From contig NZ_CP064689.1 in NCBI RefSeq assembly GCF_023100945.1, forward strand, positions 1,966,001 through 2,030,000: a stretch of DNA of 64,000 bases. Reading direction: 5' to 3'. Source of the DNA: Bradyrhizobium sp. 200. GTDB lineage: Bacteria; Pseudomonadota; Alphaproteobacteria; Rhizobiales; Xanthobacteraceae. A program made the translations under genes and the position numbers. Shown in pieces: positions 62,043-64,000 of the stretch. The notes under the pieces are model-generated. The model had not been told where the DNA came from and made no database searches. It saw nothing but the letters and a program-made list of their open reading frames with translations. Within the stretch, counting starts at the first letter, position 1, and each line of letters starts with the position of its first letter.

Positions 62043-63353
62043 ATGCCGGGGCGCAAAGCTGCACGCCTTCTCGTTGGGCTGTCTGCCGCAATCGCGGTGC
62101 TGGGGATGGCGGTTACCGCCGAGGCCCAGGAAAAGAAGATCAAGATCGGCGTGATTTATGACCTGACCGGCCCGCTCGCGGGCGGCGGTTCGGAACTGCA
62201 ATATATCGGCGCCAAGATCATGCTCGACCAGTACGCCAAGACCGGCGTCGAGGGTTACAAGGTCGAGGCCGTCTATGCCGACGCCCAGAGCAAGCCTGAT
62301 GTCGCGATCAACGAGGCGGTCCGGCTGATCGAGCAGGAAAAGGTCAACATGCTGCTCGGCTTCTTCTCCTCGGCGCAATGCGTGCCGGTGGCCGCGCGCG
62401 TCGAGCAGCTCAAGAATTTCATGTGGATCACCACCTGCATTTCCTCCGCGGTGCTCGCGGACAAGAACTTCAAATACGTCTTCCGTCCGCAGGCCTCGGG
62501 CGACCAGTTCGGCATGATGACGATGGATTTCATCGCGCAGAACGCCAAGGAAAAGCTCGGCAAGGAGCCGAAGGATCTGCGGGTTGCCATCATCCATGAG
62601 GACGGCGCCTATGGCGTCGACGTTTCCAAGGGCAACGAGGCCGGCGCCAAGAAGGCCGGCTTCAACGTGGTGATGAAGGAAGGCTATTCCGCCACCGCGC
62701 CCGATCTGTCGGCGCTCGTCACCAAGCTGAAGCGCGCGCGGCCCGACGTGATCTTCCACACCGGCTACAACCCGGACATCACTTTGTTCGGGCGGCAGGC
62801 GCGCGAGCAGGGCCTGAAATTCGCAGCGCTCGTCGGCCACGGCGCGGGCTATGGCGTGTATGAGAAGCTGAAGGAAGGCCTCGGCGGCGACGTCAACTAC
62901 GTCTTCAACACCGATCCGATCTCGATCTGGCTCGCCAACCAGAAATCGATGGATCCGAAGCTGCCGCCGGTCATCAAGATGGTCGGCGAGGAATTCGACA
63001 AGGCCAAGCCCGGCGTCGCGATCCGTTCCGCCCATGTCGGCATGGCGGCGTCGAACACCTACCTCTTCCTCACCGACGTGCTGCCGCGCGCCATCAAGAA
63101 ATATGGCGGCGTCGATCCCGACGCGCTGCGCAAGGCGGCGCTGGAAGTCGACATTCCCGAAGGTGGCACCATGCTCGGCTTCGGCGTCAAGTTCCACGGC
63201 GAAGGCACGCAGATGGCCGGCCAGAACGAGCGCTCGTTCCCGGTGGTCATCCAGTATGTCGACGACAAGTCGTATGTGGTTTGGCCGAAGAGCCAGGCGC
63301 AGCGCGAGGCCGTGCTGCCGCTGCCGAAGGGAACCACGTTCAGCAACCAGTAA
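62043..63353 (+). CDS. Branched-chain amino acid-type ABC solute-binding protein
   Basis: A 436-residue periplasmic protein of the LivK/Peripla_BP_6 family. A signal peptide ends near VTAEAQEKK. The mature protein starts IKIGVIYDLTGPLAGGGSEL, the typical first strand and ligand loop, and VNMLLGFFSSAQCVPVAARV is the next. The start follows CAGGGAGGATTTC. It lies 18 bases upstream of a LivG-type ATPase, so the two belong to one branched-chain-like (HAAT) transporter operon. The ligand may be an amino acid, urea or aromatic acid. Confidence 0.93.
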   Translation: MPGRKAARLLVGLSAAIAVLGMAVTAEAQEKKIKIGVIYDLTGPLAGGGSELQYIGAKIMLDQYAKTGVEGYKVEAVYADAQSKPDVAINEAVRLIEQEKVNMLLGFFSSAQCVPVAARVEQLKNFMWITTCISSAVLADKNFKYVFRPQASGDQFGMMTMDFIAQNAKEKLGKEPKDLRVAIIHEDGAYGVDVSKGNEAGAKKAGFNVVMKEGYSATAPDLSALVTKLKRARPDVIFHTGYNPDITLFGRQAREQGLKFAALVGHGAGYGVYEKLKEGLGGDVNYVFNTDPISIWLANQKSMDPKLPPVIKMVGEEFDKAKPGVAIRSAHVGMAASNTYLFLTDVLPRAIKKYGGVDPDALRKAALEVDIPEGGTMLGFGVKFHGEGTQMAGQNERSFPVVIQYVDDKSYVVWPKSQAQREAVLPLPKGTTFSNQ

Positions 63354-63371
63354 GCGGACGGAGAATCCGGC

Positions 63372-64000
63372 GTGCTGACGGTAGACGGGTTGGTGAAGCG
63401 TTTTGGCGGCTTCACCGCGGTTAACAACGTATCGTTTCGGGTCGAGCAGGGCGAGATTCTCGGCCTGATCGGTCCGAACGGCTCCGGCAAGAGCACGATC
63501 TTCAATATGCTGTCAGGCACGCTGGTACCGACGGCGGGATCGATCCTGTTCGACGGCGCGGAGATCGCGGGCATGGCCCCGCACCGCATCATCAACGGCG
63601 GCATCGGCCGCACCTTCCAGATCCCGCGGCCGTTTCACCGGCTCAGCATCTTCGAGAACGTGGCGCTGGCCGGCTATTACGGCCAGGGCCGCCACAGCCG
63701 CGCCAAGGCCGATGAGGCAGCCGAGCGCGCGCTTGCCATGGTCGGCCTGCCGACAGATCGTCATGCCAGCGTTGACGGCCTCGGCGCCGCCGGCCTGAAA
63801 AAGCTCGAACTTGCAAAAGCGCTCGCGACGGGGCCGAAACTGCTGCTCGCCGACGAAAGCCTCGGCGGGCTCGACGAGCACGAGATGGATCAGGCCGCCG
63901 ACATGCTGCGCAAGATCCGCGACGAGCTCGGCATCACCATCATCTGGGTCGAGCACATCATGGGCGTGCTGATGCGGGTGGTCGACCGCGTGATGGTGCT
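63372..64000 (+). CDS. LivG-type ABC transporter ATPase (partial, runs off the end)
   Basis: The open frame starting at GTG 63372 (LTVDGLVKRFGGFTAVNNVS) is cut by the window end after ~209 residues. Walker A is IGPNGSGKSTIFNMLSGT (~40), the HAAT-specific GRTFQIPRPFHRLSIFENV follows, LELAKALATGPKLLLADES holds the Walker B, and ITIIWVEHIMG is the H-loop region. The canonical LSGGQ is degenerate (GLGAAGLKKLELAKAL). It is the branched-chain-type transporter ATPase partner of the preceding binding protein. Confidence 0.93.
   Translation, partial: MLTVDGLVKRFGGFTAVNNVSFRVEQGEILGLIGPNGSGKSTIFNMLSGTLVPTAGSILFDGAEIAGMAPHRIINGGIGRTFQIPRPFHRLSIFENVALAGYYGQGRHSRAKADEAAERALAMVGLPTDRHASVDGLGAAGLKKLELAKALATGPKLLLADESLGGLDEHEMDQAADMLRKIRDELGITIIWVEHIMGVLMRVVDRVMV

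Overview
The window is chromosomal DNA of a GC-rich alphaproteobacterium, most likely Bradyrhizobium or a close relative in the Nitrobacteraceae. The evidence is a circularly permuted two-piece tmRNA gene with an ANDNYAPVAQAA tag, the housekeeping order thyA-GNAT-folA-hflK-hflC-DUF2065-degP-serB-miaA-ilvI-ilvH-ilvC, paired DUF4169/ribbon-helix-helix genes, and many rhizobial intergenic palindromes. No rRNA, tRNA, CRISPR array, prophage or intact insertion sequence was seen. Species identity is an inference, because no database search was possible.

Layout. 1-6.3 kb: a wHTH-TolB-TPR regulator, a truncated second copy of an ABC-F gene end, a divergent LysR/NmrA-type pair, and a full ABC-F ATPase preceded by an overlapping upstream ORF. 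6.5-10.4 kb: secreted TPR protein, DUF4169/RHH pair, fumC, sspB, and ssrA on the minus strand. SspB and tmRNA both feed stalled-ribosome products to ClpXP. 10.8-14 kb: a tripartite tricarboxylate-type transporter (tctB-tctA, hairpin, tctC). 14.1-22.7 kb: thymidylate and folate synthesis, the HflKC quality-control complex, a DegP-type protease, a DUF2442/DUF4160 pair, serB and miaA with overlapping divergent start codons. 22.8-23.5 kb: a HigBA toxin-antitoxin pair with two matching operator palindromes.

23.6-30.8 kb is a branched-chain amino acid block. A strong promoter, a leader peptide rich in Ile/Leu/Val codons and a terminator form a classical attenuator ahead of ilvI; then come a threonine dehydratase, ilvH, a methyltransferase, two exporter-type membrane proteins and ilvC. 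31.4-40.6 kb holds a DUF2336 protein, an SDR, an Ada-like gene overlapping a thioesterase, a ferric-reductase-like protein divergent from a TetR regulator with two operator-like palindromes between them, and a tandem pair of membrane sulfatase-fold enzymes. 40.6-41.2 kb is a REP-bounded transposase (RAYT) broken by one in-frame stop.

41.2-53.5 kb: an osmoprotectant-type ABC transporter with fused permease and binding protein, a two-component system, a Gre-like factor, a HerA-type ATPase, an amidohydrolase and a second ABC-F gene preceded by a 23-codon leader ORF. 53.6-64 kb: a nitrate/taurine-type ABC ATPase and permease, then a small island bounded by inverted repeats with two Zur-box-like palindromes, a deleted COG0523 GTPase and a His-rich protein, which together suggest zinc-starvation control. 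An MFS transporter, OsmC, cupin, two solute-binding proteins and a Nudix-like gene follow, and the window ends inside a LivG-type ATPase.
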